Positions 17,911-27,129 of a stretch of DNA of 64,000 nucleotides are shown here, piece by piece. Below the pieces are notes generated by a model. That model had not been told where the DNA came from, did no database searches, and saw only the letters and a program-made list of their open reading frames with translations. Numbering within the stretch: the stretch's first letter is position 1; each line of letters starts with the position of its first letter. A program made the translations under genes and the position numbers. The DNA comes from Bythopirellula goksoeyrii (GTDB lineage: Bacteria > Planctomycetota > Planctomycetia > Pirellulales > Lacipirellulaceae), in the NCBI RefSeq assembly GCF_008065115.1, contig NZ_CP042913.1:4719257-4783256 (forward strand), read 5' to 3'.

Positions 17911-18924
17911 ATGCCAGCTACCCCCCGAGTTATCATCTCCGCTTTCGGCGACGAAGCCGCCATTCACAAGACCGCTTGGGAACAGTATTCCGCGCTGGCT
18001 GCTTTAGGACTTGAATACTACAGCATACGTTTTATCGACGTCGGCAATGGCATCAAGAATGTGATGAATCTCACCAAGGCGGAGATCACCAAACTACGGC
18101 ACCTGGAGGGGGACTTCGGACTGAATGTCGCCTCGATAGGCTCGCCCATTGGCAAGGTGAAACTCGTTAGCGCCGACGATGGCACTTCGAACAAGTTTGT
18201 ACCTTTCAAAAAATACTTGGCAACGGAGGTGGCAAAAGCTTGCGCGATGGCTCACGCATTCGAGACGAAACTCATTCGAGGGTTTTCCTTTTATCACCCT
18301 AAGGGGACTGATCCGTGGGACCATCTGCCACAGGCTGTCGATCAACTCGGCGAGATTGCCGAGATGTGCCACCGAAGCGATTTAACTTTTGGCCTGGAAA
18401 TCGAGGCCAATCTAGTAGGACAAACGGGACAGTTGATGGCGGAGTTACATCGACGTGTGAACCACCCTGCCCTGGTTACCATCTTCGACGGAGGAAATAT
18501 CGTAAGCCAAGGCTTTTCGACTCAAGAAACCTTTGAGCAATACCAGGCGATGAAGCCCAGCATTGGTTGGATGCACATCAAGGACTACCACGATCCCCAA
18601 CTTAACTCGCGTCAGACTCACGTCGAGGAGGACAAGTTAAAGAATTTCGTTCCGGCTGATGTCGGTGACAGTGGGCATGACCAGATTCTCAAGGATTTTG
18701 CTCTCGAGATACCCAAACTAGAACGACGATTGAAGCGACGTGGTATTCCCGGAGTTTTCCTCGACCTGGAACCACACCTAAAGGGTGGCGGTCAATTTGG
18801 CGGATTCAGTGGCCCAGACGGAACCGCGGTAGCTCTCAAGGGACTTACTCGTATCCTCGACTACCTAGGAATCGACTATCACCTGCGTGATTTTGGCGAC
18901 GTCTGTGCAGATCGTGGGTTCTAG
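17911..18924 (+). CDS. Sugar phosphate isomerase/epimerase, TIM barrel
   Basis: A 337-residue protein of the xylose isomerase-like/AP endonuclease family 2 superfamily. The metal-binding positions can be placed: Glu in FGLEIEANL, Asp in TIFDGGN, His and Asp in WMHIKDYHD and Glu in VFLDLEPHLKGGGQFGG. The family contains many sugar isomerases, epimerases and inosose enzymes, and planctomycetes have many copies, so the substrate cannot be named. AGGAG precedes the ATG (gcaggagaatttc). Its stop codon overlaps by four bases that of the convergent FHA protein gene. Confidence 0.8.
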   Translation: MPATPRVIISAFGDEAAIHKTAWEQYSALAALGLEYYSIRFIDVGNGIKNVMNLTKAEITKLRHLEGDFGLNVASIGSPIGKVKLVSADDGTSNKFVPFKKYLATEVAKACAMAHAFETKLIRGFSFYHPKGTDPWDHLPQAVDQLGEIAEMCHRSDLTFGLEIEANLVGQTGQLMAELHRRVNHPALVTIFDGGNIVSQGFSTQETFEQYQAMKPSIGWMHIKDYHDPQLNSRQTHVEEDKLKNFVPADVGDSGHDQILKDFALEIPKLERRLKRRGIPGVFLDLEPHLKGGGQFGGFSGPDGTAVALKGLTRILDYLGIDYHLRDFGDVCADRGF

Positions 18925-21900
18925 TCTTGAGATGCTTCAAGACATTTATTGCCACCATCTATAGGTAGCGAGTCTGCTTGCTCTGAGAATTCGGCCGTTT
19001 TGCTCTCCGCTCCCCCGTCGCGAATCATTTCAAGCAGCTCTGCTATGAGTTTGAACCCCCAATAAATACTCACGACTCCGACTGCACATCCGCCGAGAAA
19101 AAGGGGATGGGCGAAATGTTCGGCTGAAGCAATCATGGCAGTTGCGGTTCCCCCCGCAATCGAGGACACCAGAAACTTGCCCAAGACACCTTCGAAGTGG
19201 CGACGTTTGCTATGCTTGGCAATAGCAGAGCGGGCGGAAGTATTTGCTAGCTCTCGCATGGAGGCCAAATCAATGGGCTGTGATGGCTTACTCGATGTCG
19301 CTTTCAGGTCTGCGATGTCCAGCAATCCGTGAGGTTCTTCGGGCTTAATATCTTCTGTCTCTGTTCTCTTAGGAGATGCCGTATGAGAGTTTGTTTTCTG
19401 GATTTGAGAATCGCCATTGAAACTAGACTCTTGAATGCCACTATAGGTGTGAGGGTTCGAGACACCAGACACTTCTCCTCTCACGCGTCGCATGAGATTC
19501 GACATATAGGCTTCCAGGTCCCCATCGTCTTCGCCATCCGCTTCAGAGAGAGGATTACTTGGCAGCGGAGAATCCTTAGCGGGTGCTATTGATTCTGGCG
19601 CTAGAGGGGATCTCTCTTCGACCTGTCCAAAGCCGTTTTCATCAAGCAAATGGCTGTATTGATCGATGAACGAAGGTGGCTGGAAATCAGCGGATGGCTC
19701 CGCTTGTTCTTCTTTTTCTTCGAGATCGATAGGAGTGGTAAGTGCAACGGTCGGCGATTTGACGTATTCTGTGGAATCTTCTTCTGTGGGCACCGCTTCC
19801 GCGCTATCGGAGTTGACCTCCGATTCACTTGGTAGCTTAATAGTCATAGCTTTCACTACTCCCGTAGTGTCAGTGGCACCTGCCCCACGGGCCTGCTCAA
19901 GCTCTGCCAGAGTCTGCTTGTGAACCACGTTCAACTGCTGTGCCTGTTCACTACATTCGGTCAGCAACTCTTGCGATTGTTTTAGATCGGCTGTCAACTG
20001 TTCGATTTTGCTTTCCCGCTCTGCAAGAGACTTGGCGACGTGGTCACGTTCTTGCTCAACCAGAGAGAACTTCTTATGAACTGTTTCGAGCTGGGAAGTT
20101 AGTTCTTCAATCTGATCAACCTGGGCAGCTATGCACTGGAAATATTCCTCTTGCTCTTCATCAATCTGAGAGTCTTTGGAACGCAGCTCTTCCAGTTCAG
20201 CTTTGAAACCTTCAGACTCCGACTCTTGGGAAGCCAATCTCTCCACAAGTTGGTTCCGCTCTTGTTCGACTTCTTCAAGTTTCGTCCGCAAAGTGTCGAG
20301 ATCGGTGCTTAGCAGATCTATTTGGCTCTCATGGTTGGAGATACTTGTAGCATGCTGTTCACGTTCAATCGAGAAAGCTTCGATCTCCGCCCGCTTACCC
20401 TCAAGTTCACTCGTTAGCTCGATAAGTTGTGACTCTTGTGAGGCGAAGCTTTGGGCTATATTATCTCGCTCCTGCTCAGCTAGCGCAATACTCGCTCTGA
20501 GTTCATCGAATTCGGCACGAAGCTGCTCTATCGTATTCTCGCGGTCAGTGATCTTCTCTGAGAATTGTTTGCGCTCTTCCTCATGGCGAATGACGTTCGC
20601 CCGCAAGTCATCCAATTCGCCTGTCAGCAGCTCAATCTGTCCAATTCGGGCGGCAATGTCTTCATTTAATTCGGCCTGAGCTTCCTCGCTCTCAGAGACG
20701 ATAGCGTGGAGTTGTTCCAGCCGTTGAGAGGCATTCTGGAGTAGTTCTTCGCGTGCATCGATATCTTCCTGGATCGATCGCAATTGTTCTGACAATTGGT
20801 CGCGTTCTACTCTGAGTGCCTCAAACGCATTCTTGTCGAAGTTGACTTGCTCTTCTTCAAGTTCTTCGATGCGGAATAGGTTTTCTTCCTCTGCCTTCTT
20901 CAGCCGAGTGATTTCAGCTAGCGATTGCTGCCATTCCGAGGTAAGGCTCTTGACGTCGATCTCCAACAACTCGTTTTGGTTGCGTTGCTCAGCAGCCTCG
21001 TTGATCAGCTTCGCTTTCTCGTCCGAATACTGTTCACGCTCCGTGCGCAACTCAGATAGTTCATTGCGGAGGTCTTCTTGCTCACTGGAGTGCCGTTCTA
21101 GATTTTCGACAGTAACCCGAAGTTCCTCTTTTGCACACTGCAAGAGCTGTTGATAATCTGATGCCGAGCGTTGTAGATCCTCAGACTCCTCCTTCAAACG
21201 AGCGTTTTCTGTTTTCGCTTCAGAAAGCTCTTTTCTAAGAGCGGCCAATTCATCGGAGAGTTCATTTTGGCCCTGAATCTGTTCTGCAAGTCTGGCTTCT
21301 GCGATCTGTGCCGCTTCCAGGGATGCAACGTGATCATGCTCCAGTTCGGCAATACGATTGTCTTGCTCGGCAATCTGCTGAGAGAGTTGGTTTTTCTCTT
21401 CCTGGAGGCAATGCGTAGATTCTGTAAATTGATCGCAATTTGCACTCAGTTCGTCGATTCGACGCTGTGCTTCTTGACTTCGTGCCTCTGCCTCATTCAG
21501 CGCCGCTTCTAATTGAGATGTTTTTTCGTAGGCAGCAGATAACTCGCCAATCACACGATCCAACTCCGCGGCCTGCTGCGAGTCACGCTCAGTTGAGCTG
21601 TTGCGGAGTTGCTCTAGTTCGTGGGAAAGTGATTCGCGTTCTGCCTGGCCAACTTGGAGTTGTTCGGATAGCTGGTGAATCTGTTCCGAGGTGTTGGTGC
21701 GGACTTCTTCTAGTTCTTCGGCGAGCAATTCACGTTCACCTTGGACGGAATGAAGTTGCTCGGTCAGGTGCCGGACCTCCTCGGTAGCGTTGGTTCGCAA
21801 CTGCTCCACCTCACCGGAGAGCCAATCCCGTTCTCCCTCTAGGGCCTGCAATTGCTCAGCAAGACTGCGGTTCTCTTCTGCAAAACTCGTCCGAAGTTGT

Positions 21901-22592
21901 TCCAATTCAGCGGCAAGAGAGTTTCGCTCCTGCTCGGCAGCTTCCCAGCGTTCGGCATAGGATTCTGCTTCTTGCTGTGACTTTTTTGCAAGTGATCGCT
22001 CCTGGCGGAGGCTTGCGATCAGACTCCTGCACCGATTACGCGACTGCTGATTAATCTCGGCAAGTTTCTTATCTGCTTGCAGTGAGCTCTTGTCTCCGAC
22101 CAACACAATGGTATCGCAGACTTCGTACTTTCTTGACGATTCTTCTGTCTGGCAGGGCTGTGGGTCTGGTGGTAGGTCAGGAGTCTGCTCCAACTTCGGT
22201 TCGTTACTGGGAGTATTTTTGGCGTCCTGTGGCAGCTCAGAATCGACGGCATCGGTGATTGCTAGTTTCAATTGCAAACTGCCGATCGAGAGTTTGTCAC
22301 CTGCATAGAGTGGTGCAGTAGTGAACTCTTGGTCATTGAGCAACATCCCTGGCGACCAGCTTGTGGCAGTGACTCCATCGCAGCCGTGCACCAACAGACA
22401 ATGCAGAGGGCGAACCTGCTCTTCTGCGAGCCGTACTTGGCAACTGGGGCTCGAGCCGATGGTACATTTACCCGCAGGTAGTTCGATCGAATGGGTCCAC
22501 TGGTCATCACTGAAAATATCCAGCTTGAACCGAGTAGGACTCGACGGGAGACTTTGCGATGCAACTGTTTCTTCTACTTGCAGAGTGGTCAT
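18921..22592 (-). CDS. FHA-domain protein with very long coiled coil and C-terminal membrane segment
   Basis: A 1223-residue protein unlike any enzyme. Residues 20-115 resemble a forkhead-associated domain (KCTIGSSPSCQVRLAEEQV, then LHCLLV), but the usual GR reads GS and the S-R-x-H motif reads R-P-L-H, so phosphothreonine binding is doubtful. About 750 residues of Glu/Gln/Leu-rich heptads follow, with recurring units such as QERNQLVERLASQES. A linker with acidic patches leads to two hydrophobic stretches near the C-terminus (FLVSSIAGGTATAMIASA and FLGGCAVGVVSIYWGFK). I start at ATG 22592; upstream in-frame codons encode nothing alike. It could be a membrane-anchored filament or scaffold; the function is unknown. 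Confidence 0.85.
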   Translation of the reverse strand: MTTLQVEETVASQSLPSSPTRFKLDIFSDDQWTHSIELPAGKCTIGSSPSCQVRLAEEQVRPLHCLLVHGCDGVTATSWSPGMLLNDQEFTTAPLYAGDKLSIGSLQLKLAITDAVDSELPQDAKNTPSNEPKLEQTPDLPPDPQPCQTEESSRKYEVCDTIVLVGDKSSLQADKKLAEINQQSRNRCRSLIASLRQERSLAKKSQQEAESYAERWEAAEQERNSLAAELEQLRTSFAEENRSLAEQLQALEGERDWLSGEVEQLRTNATEEVRHLTEQLHSVQGERELLAEELEEVRTNTSEQIHQLSEQLQVGQAERESLSHELEQLRNSSTERDSQQAAELDRVIGELSAAYEKTSQLEAALNEAEARSQEAQRRIDELSANCDQFTESTHCLQEEKNQLSQQIAEQDNRIAELEHDHVASLEAAQIAEARLAEQIQGQNELSDELAALRKELSEAKTENARLKEESEDLQRSASDYQQLLQCAKEELRVTVENLERHSSEQEDLRNELSELRTEREQYSDEKAKLINEAAEQRNQNELLEIDVKSLTSEWQQSLAEITRLKKAEEENLFRIEELEEEQVNFDKNAFEALRVERDQLSEQLRSIQEDIDAREELLQNASQRLEQLHAIVSESEEAQAELNEDIAARIGQIELLTGELDDLRANVIRHEEERKQFSEKITDRENTIEQLRAEFDELRASIALAEQERDNIAQSFASQESQLIELTSELEGKRAEIEAFSIEREQHATSISNHESQIDLLSTDLDTLRTKLEEVEQERNQLVERLASQESESEGFKAELEELRSKDSQIDEEQEEYFQCIAAQVDQIEELTSQLETVHKKFSLVEQERDHVAKSLAERESKIEQLTADLKQSQELLTECSEQAQQLNVVHKQTLAELEQARGAGATDTTGVVKAMTIKLPSESEVNSDSAEAVPTEEDSTEYVKSPTVALTTPIDLEEKEEQAEPSADFQPPSFIDQYSHLLDENGFGQVEERSPLAPESIAPAKDSPLPSNPLSEADGEDDGDLEAYMSNLMRRVRGEVSGVSNPHTYSGIQESSFNGDSQIQKTNSHTASPKRTETEDIKPEEPHGLLDIADLKATSSKPSQPIDLASMRELANTSARSAIAKHSKRRHFEGVLGKFLVSSIAGGTATAMIASAEHFAHPLFLGGCAVGVVSIYWGFKLIAELLEMIRDGGAESKTAEFSEQADSLPIDGGNKCLEASQD

Positions 22593-23312
22593 AATGCCTG
22601 GCCAAGATGTGCAAAAGTAAGGAGCATAGGGAAATTCGATCCCCCCATAGGGGGTGACCCAAAAATCATGATGTACGCAATAGTAGGTCACGAAAGCACA
22701 ATCCAAGCGCGGATGCGGCGAAAAGGCCTCAGACAATTGCGAAGGTGAGCGCTTGGATTGTTGGGGAAAGCCCAGTCATAGAAGTTCTGCAAGTGGCTTG
22801 GATCAGATTTTGCGGATTGTGTCAAAAATAGGGTGTTCCCAGACGCGAGAACAACCGATTATCGAAACTGCTGGGTAGTGGCTAGACATTTAGCCCCAAG
22901 AATGAGGAATTAGACAAAATTTCCTGATTCAGGGTGATTTGTCCTGATTCGCAAAGGAAAAGTGTGTTATTTCAAGCGCTTTTTCGAGAGGCTAGTTGAG
23001 TTCGTAATTGCTTACAAAATAAGGACTTACGTGGATTATTGCTGCGAAACTGAGGTTTAAGGGCGTCTTTTTGGGTTTGTGCGACCTAAACTCAGCCGGA
23101 TGCGTACTATAGTTACGTTGCATCTCGCATAGTTTCCCCCTGAGAGGGGGGGCGAGCTGAGGAACAAAAGGCACTTTGGAATTACGCCGGTTGGATCGGC
23201 ATTTTCCAAAGCGGAACAGAGCAAAGTGGCAACCGCGACAACTATTTGAGACTTGCCTCCCGGCAATCCAAAGGATATTGGACGTCGCGACCTGATCGGT
23301 AAGGTGAACAGC
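22593..23312. other. Gene-free divergent intergenic region
   Basis: These 720 bases between the FHA/coiled-coil gene and the DksA-type gene hold no convincing reading frame. They must contain the promoters of both. Seen are a short GC hairpin, CCCCCT-GAG-AGGGGG at 23136-23150, and two copies of tcctgattc about 20 bases apart near 22921-22950. The length is unusual for this otherwise compact window, so a long leader or a small RNA is possible, but I cannot identify one. Confidence 0.5.
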
Positions 23313-23726
23313 ATGGCTAGAAAAGACTCAATATTGAAATTGCGTGAACTTTTGGTTTACCGGCGCGATGCCTTACGCAAGGCTTTGGCCGGGGACCTGA
23401 GTATGCTCAAGTCTTTACCAGAGCAGACTGGTGGGGATGTGGTCGACGCTGCCCTCGATGCTGCCCAGGATGAAATCAGCTCGCAATTGGCCGAGGTCGA
23501 GAGCCGCGAGTTGGCTCAAATCGAGAGTTCCTTAGAGCGGATGCGCGAAGGGACTTACGGACAATGTGAAGTTTGTGAAGGCAAAATTCCATTGGCTCGC
23601 CTGAATGCCCTTCCTTATGCCATAACTTGCATCGATTGCCAACGTGCGTCTGAGTCGGGTGGTGGCGGATCAGTAAGCAATAATTGGGGGAGTCTCGTCG
23701 ATAGCGATTTCAGCTATACTGACTAG
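23313..23726 (+). CDS. DksA/TraR-type zinc finger protein
   Basis: A 137-residue protein with an N-terminal coiled coil (KLRELLVYRRDALRKALAG and a second helix to residue 80) and a four-cysteine zinc finger: C85 and C88 in QCEVCEGKI, C106 and C109 in ITCIDCQRA. This is the DksA/TraR layout, whose members insert into the RNA polymerase secondary channel and tune initiation. The coiled-coil tip shows DAALDAAQDE, related to the DxxDxA motif of DksA. The ATG at 23313 is preferred to a TTG at 23253. The C-terminal tail is short and Ser/Gly-rich. Confidence 0.82.
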   Translation: MARKDSILKLRELLVYRRDALRKALAGDLSMLKSLPEQTGGDVVDAALDAAQDEISSQLAEVESRELAQIESSLERMREGTYGQCEVCEGKIPLARLNALPYAITCIDCQRASESGGGGSVSNNWGSLVDSDFSYTD

Positions 23727-23807
23727 AGACGCCTGATAGAATTCAGGGATTAACAGAGTGCCAAAGAGCACTTTGTCGCTCACAAGCCAAAAAAAGAGAA
23801 TCCTTTG

Positions 23808-24950
23808 ATGCTTCCAGGAAAATTGCCAATATCCGTGAGGCTCTTTCTAGTATCTATTTTGGCGTTCTGGAATTCGTTCTCTCCACTTCGACTCGCTGCT
23901 CAGCAAGTAACAAGCAATGCTCCTGTCAGCGAACGAGAACAGGCCTTTGCGGAATTAGACCGCGATGTAGAGTCACTCGATTCTCAACTTGGCATCTACA
24001 AGCGTGTCATTAAGCTCGTTTCTCCTTCAGTAGTGCATGTGGAAGCCACACCACGTCCTCAGTATCGCTTGAGACGGGATGCCGAAGAGGCGGGGTCCGC
24101 CGTGCTGGTACGTTATCGTGGGTCTGACTACGTGCTGACAAATCGCCATGTAATCAAGCATTCTGACGCAAGTCTAATTTCCCTGGAATTATCCGACGGT
24201 CGGCAGCTACGTCCTCAACGGATATGGGAAGATCGAGAAACAGACGTAGCCGTGCTACTCGTAGAAGCAGCCAATCTTGTCCCTGCTCGCATCGGCAATA
24301 GCGACCAGATGGAAATTGGCGATATCGTTCTTGCTTTTGGCAGTCCCTTCAATCTCCAGCGAAGCGTGACCCGAGGAATCATCAGCGCCAAGGGCCGCTC
24401 CAACCTGGACCTTGGTGAAGGGGAAGTGATGTATCAGAACTTCCTTCAAACCGACGCGGCCATCAATCCTGGAAATTCTGGTGGACCGCTGGTGAATATG
24501 CGAGGGGAAGTCATAGGCATGAATACTGCCATTGCCAGCAATTCCGGTGGCAACGAAGGTATCGGCTTTTCAATCCCCATCAACATCGCAGTGCGTATCA
24601 TGCGCCAACTCATCGATGCCGGCGAAGTCGAACGAGGTTTCCTTGGAGTTGCATTGGACCGCAGTTTTGACGATGCCTCGGCACGTCGGGTTGGCCTGAC
24701 TCGGCTGACGGGTGCCCGAGTAACCAACATTACTCCCGGTTCGCCAGCCAGTGGAGCCGACATTCAGACGGGTGACATCATCCTTCGTTTCGACGGAATG
24801 TTGATCGACAATGACGAGCACTTAATCAATCTAGTCAAACGCACTGAAGTGGGGCGCAAGGTGCCCGTGGAGCTATTCCGCTCAGGTCAGCTAGAGAAGG
24901 TCTATGTCAGTATCGTACGATGGGAAGTCCCTGATCAGTCGGCTCCCTAG
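23808..24950 (+). CDS. HtrA/DegP-type serine protease with one PDZ domain
   Basis: An exported trypsin-like protease. An N-terminal hydrophobic segment (LFLVSILAFWNSFSPLRLAA) acts as signal peptide. The triad is visible: His in LTNRHVIKHSD, Asp in RETDVAVLLVE, Ser in INPGNSGGPLVN. One PDZ domain follows (RGFLGVALDR to the end). At 380 residues it is the DegS/single-PDZ length, so periplasmic or membrane-attached protein quality control is likely. A TTG directly ahead (23805) is in frame, but the ATG at 23808 is the better start. It converges on the nucleoside hydrolase. Confidence 0.92.
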   Translation: MLPGKLPISVRLFLVSILAFWNSFSPLRLAAQQVTSNAPVSEREQAFAELDRDVESLDSQLGIYKRVIKLVSPSVVHVEATPRPQYRLRRDAEEAGSAVLVRYRGSDYVLTNRHVIKHSDASLISLELSDGRQLRPQRIWEDRETDVAVLLVEAANLVPARIGNSDQMEIGDIVLAFGSPFNLQRSVTRGIISAKGRSNLDLGEGEVMYQNFLQTDAAINPGNSGGPLVNMRGEVIGMNTAIASNSGGNEGIGFSIPINIAVRIMRQLIDAGEVERGFLGVALDRSFDDASARRVGLTRLTGARVTNITPGSPASGADIQTGDIILRFDGMLIDNDEHLINLVKRTEVGRKVPVELFRSGQLEKVYVSIVRWEVPDQSAP

Positions 24951-24975
24951 GCTCAATCTCTTAACTGCGGCAGAC

Positions 24976-25896
24976 CTACTTCAGCCCGCGCAGTATGCAG
25001 TCAATCGTTGCCTCGACGTTGATGTCGACCACAACATCCATATTCGGCTGATGCGGCGAATTACGCCGACGATCAATGACCGTCATCCCACGAGTTAGCT
25101 CGCCACTGGTTTCCACGTCGCAGTAGAGTCGTTCGGTGGTCAGCAATTCCGGATGAAGAATGCCGACAATGGCAACTGCCTCTGGTACGAGCAATCCTTC
25201 GATACCCAGTCGCTCATGAGAGGAACGCAGCGCGCCAGGAAGTAGTTTGCGGAGTACGCGACCGCGGTTCGTCTTCTCATCTGGCAAACGATCAAGCAAG
25301 TCATAGCGCAGGACGACTTTCGAACTGACGTCCAATGGCAACAAAGTCTTGGTAATTGGGCTAAGAAAAACAGAACGTGCGGATTCACAATCGCAATAGA
25401 CATTGAACTCGGCGGTGGGAGTGACATTGCCTGGTCCCGCAAGTGTTCCACCAACGATAAACAAGTGCCCCACTTGCATTGCCAAGTCCGGTTCGCGCTG
25501 CAAGACCGTGGCAATATTGCTCATCGGCCCCCCTGCCACGATCGTGATTTCTCCTGGAGAGGTTTTGATCTCATCGGATATGAGTTTAACGGCAGAATGA
25601 CGATGGTGGAGTTCTGCGATGCGAAAATTGGCCCCACAGAGCCCATCCTCTCCCCAATACTCGCGACCATCGGTGACGAGCAATTGATCTGGATCCGCAG
25701 CTCCCACTCGTGGCCAACGCTGAGGATCAAGCTGCTCGACGAGTGCCTGTACATTCAGTGTGGCCTGCTTGGGGCCAACATTTCCCCCAGTCGCAGTGAC
25801 GGCGACCACTTCAAGCTTCGGATCGAAGAGCGCCAAGCAGAGCGCAACTGCATCGGCTACACCTGGGTCCACGTCGAGAATCACTTTTCTGGCCAT
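24976..25896 (-). CDS. Nucleoside hydrolase family protein with altered active-site motif
   Basis: A 306-residue protein with the inosine-uridine nucleoside hydrolase fold. The N-terminal calcium motif reads DVDPGVADA: Asp10 and Asp15 are present but position 14, normally Asp, is Ala. The conserved GNVTPTAEFNVYCD segment is intact, while the C-terminal position where the family usually has His-Asp reads Pro238-Glu239 before AVAIVGILHPELL. These changes affect calcium and catalytic positions, so normal ribohydrolase activity is uncertain; it may hydrolyse another substrate or bind without hydrolysis. The gene stands alone between htrA and trpD. Confidence 0.82.
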   Translation of the reverse strand: MARKVILDVDPGVADAVALCLALFDPKLEVVAVTATGGNVGPKQATLNVQALVEQLDPQRWPRVGAADPDQLLVTDGREYWGEDGLCGANFRIAELHHRHSAVKLISDEIKTSPGEITIVAGGPMSNIATVLQREPDLAMQVGHLFIVGGTLAGPGNVTPTAEFNVYCDCESARSVFLSPITKTLLPLDVSSKVVLRYDLLDRLPDEKTNRGRVLRKLLPGALRSSHERLGIEGLLVPEAVAIVGILHPELLTTERLYCDVETSGELTRGMTVIDRRRNSPHQPNMDVVVDINVEATIDCILRGLK

Positions 25897-26071
25897 TTGG
25901 CTTCTTGCCGATCCTTTTTTTGCCTAGGAGAAGTGTGGCACTCCTGCCAGAATAGGGGGATGCGGCACTGAGCGGAAATGGCTCTCTCGGGAGAGACATC
26001 AACTCCGACAACCGCTGGGCCCGATTTCATTTCGGGCATTGTAAGGTCCGATCCTCCAAGAAACAACCAGT

Positions 26072-27100
26072 ATGGAAGACACATTCAGCACATTGAGGTC
26101 CCAAATAGTCGCTGGAGAAGATCTCACAGCCAGCCAAATGAAAGGTGCTATCGGTCAGATCATGACGGGAGGCTGCACCGATCTGGAGATAGGGACATTC
26201 TTGACGGCCTTGGCCGAGAAGGGAGAATCGGTTGCCGAAGTTGCCGGGGCGGCGGCAGCGATGAGGGCGAACATGACGCCCATTCTAAGCCATCATGACG
26301 TCCTGCTCGACACGTGCGGCACCGGTGGAGGTGGGAGCACCACATTTAATATTAGCACTACAGCCGCCCTGGTAATCGCCGCCGCAGGTGTTCCCGTCGC
26401 AAAGCACGGCAATCGCAGCGTAACCAGCAAGAGCGGCTCGGCAGATGTGCTCGCTGGTTTAGGAGTAAACATCGAAGCTACGGTGCCCCAAGTGGAACGG
26501 TGCTTGAACGAACTAGGGATCTGTTTTTGCTTTGCTCCGCTGATGCACCCTGCCATGAAGCATGTCGCAGCAGTTCGCAAGCGGTTAGGCATCCGCACCA
26601 TATTCAATCTCCTCGGCCCCTTGGCAAATCCAGCCGGGGCAGGATATCAATTGCTGGGAGTTGGGCGGCCTGAAATCCGGCCTCTCATTGCCTCGGCACT
26701 AGGGATGCTGGGTACAGAGCGTTCGTTTGTTGTGAGTGGCTACGATGGTCTCGGCGAGGTTACGCTGGCTGGCACCACGCATGTCACCGAAGTGTCCCCA
26801 GCTGGAGAAAAAGAGTTTGAATGGGATCCAGAGGATTTCGCAATTTCACGTAGTGGGCTCGATACACTACAGATTACAAGTCCTGAGGACAGCGTTCAAC
26901 TCGTACGAAGTGTGCTGGATGGAGAACCCGGACCTGCCCGAGATATTGTCCTCTTAAATGCCGCAGCGGGGCTGCTGGTGGTTGGCCACTCTGCCTCCCC
27001 TAAAGAAGCAGCCTCAGTAACTGCGGAAGCAATCGATCGCGGCAAGGCCCAAGCATTGCTCGATCAGCTAGTTTGCTTGTCCCACGAACCGGCGAGTTGA
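26072..27100 (+). CDS. trpD: Anthranilate phosphoribosyltransferase
   Basis: Transfers the phosphoribosyl group of PRPP to anthranilate in tryptophan synthesis. The 342 residues are full length. The PRPP loop DTCGTGGGGSTTFNIS lies near residue 81, followed by AKHGNRSVTSKSGSADVL and the magnesium-binding GYDGLGEVTL. Other trp genes are absent here, so the gene is isolated like hisB. It shares a 175-base gap with the divergent nucleoside hydrolase gene. Confidence 0.95.
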   Translation: MEDTFSTLRSQIVAGEDLTASQMKGAIGQIMTGGCTDLEIGTFLTALAEKGESVAEVAGAAAAMRANMTPILSHHDVLLDTCGTGGGGSTTFNISTTAALVIAAAGVPVAKHGNRSVTSKSGSADVLAGLGVNIEATVPQVERCLNELGICFCFAPLMHPAMKHVAAVRKRLGIRTIFNLLGPLANPAGAGYQLLGVGRPEIRPLIASALGMLGTERSFVVSGYDGLGEVTLAGTTHVTEVSPAGEKEFEWDPEDFAISRSGLDTLQITSPEDSVQLVRSVLDGEPGPARDIVLLNAAAGLLVVGHSASPKEAASVTAEAIDRGKAQALLDQLVCLSHEPAS

Positions 27101-27129
27101 GCTAGTTCGTCAACTACAGGAACCATCCA

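Noticed and set aside
20176..20679. A long Ser-rich plus-strand frame inside the FHA/coiled-coil gene.
   Set aside because: It is the complement of the Glu/Gln-rich coiled-coil codons, which yields Ser and Cys runs; it has no ribosome-binding site and no domain.
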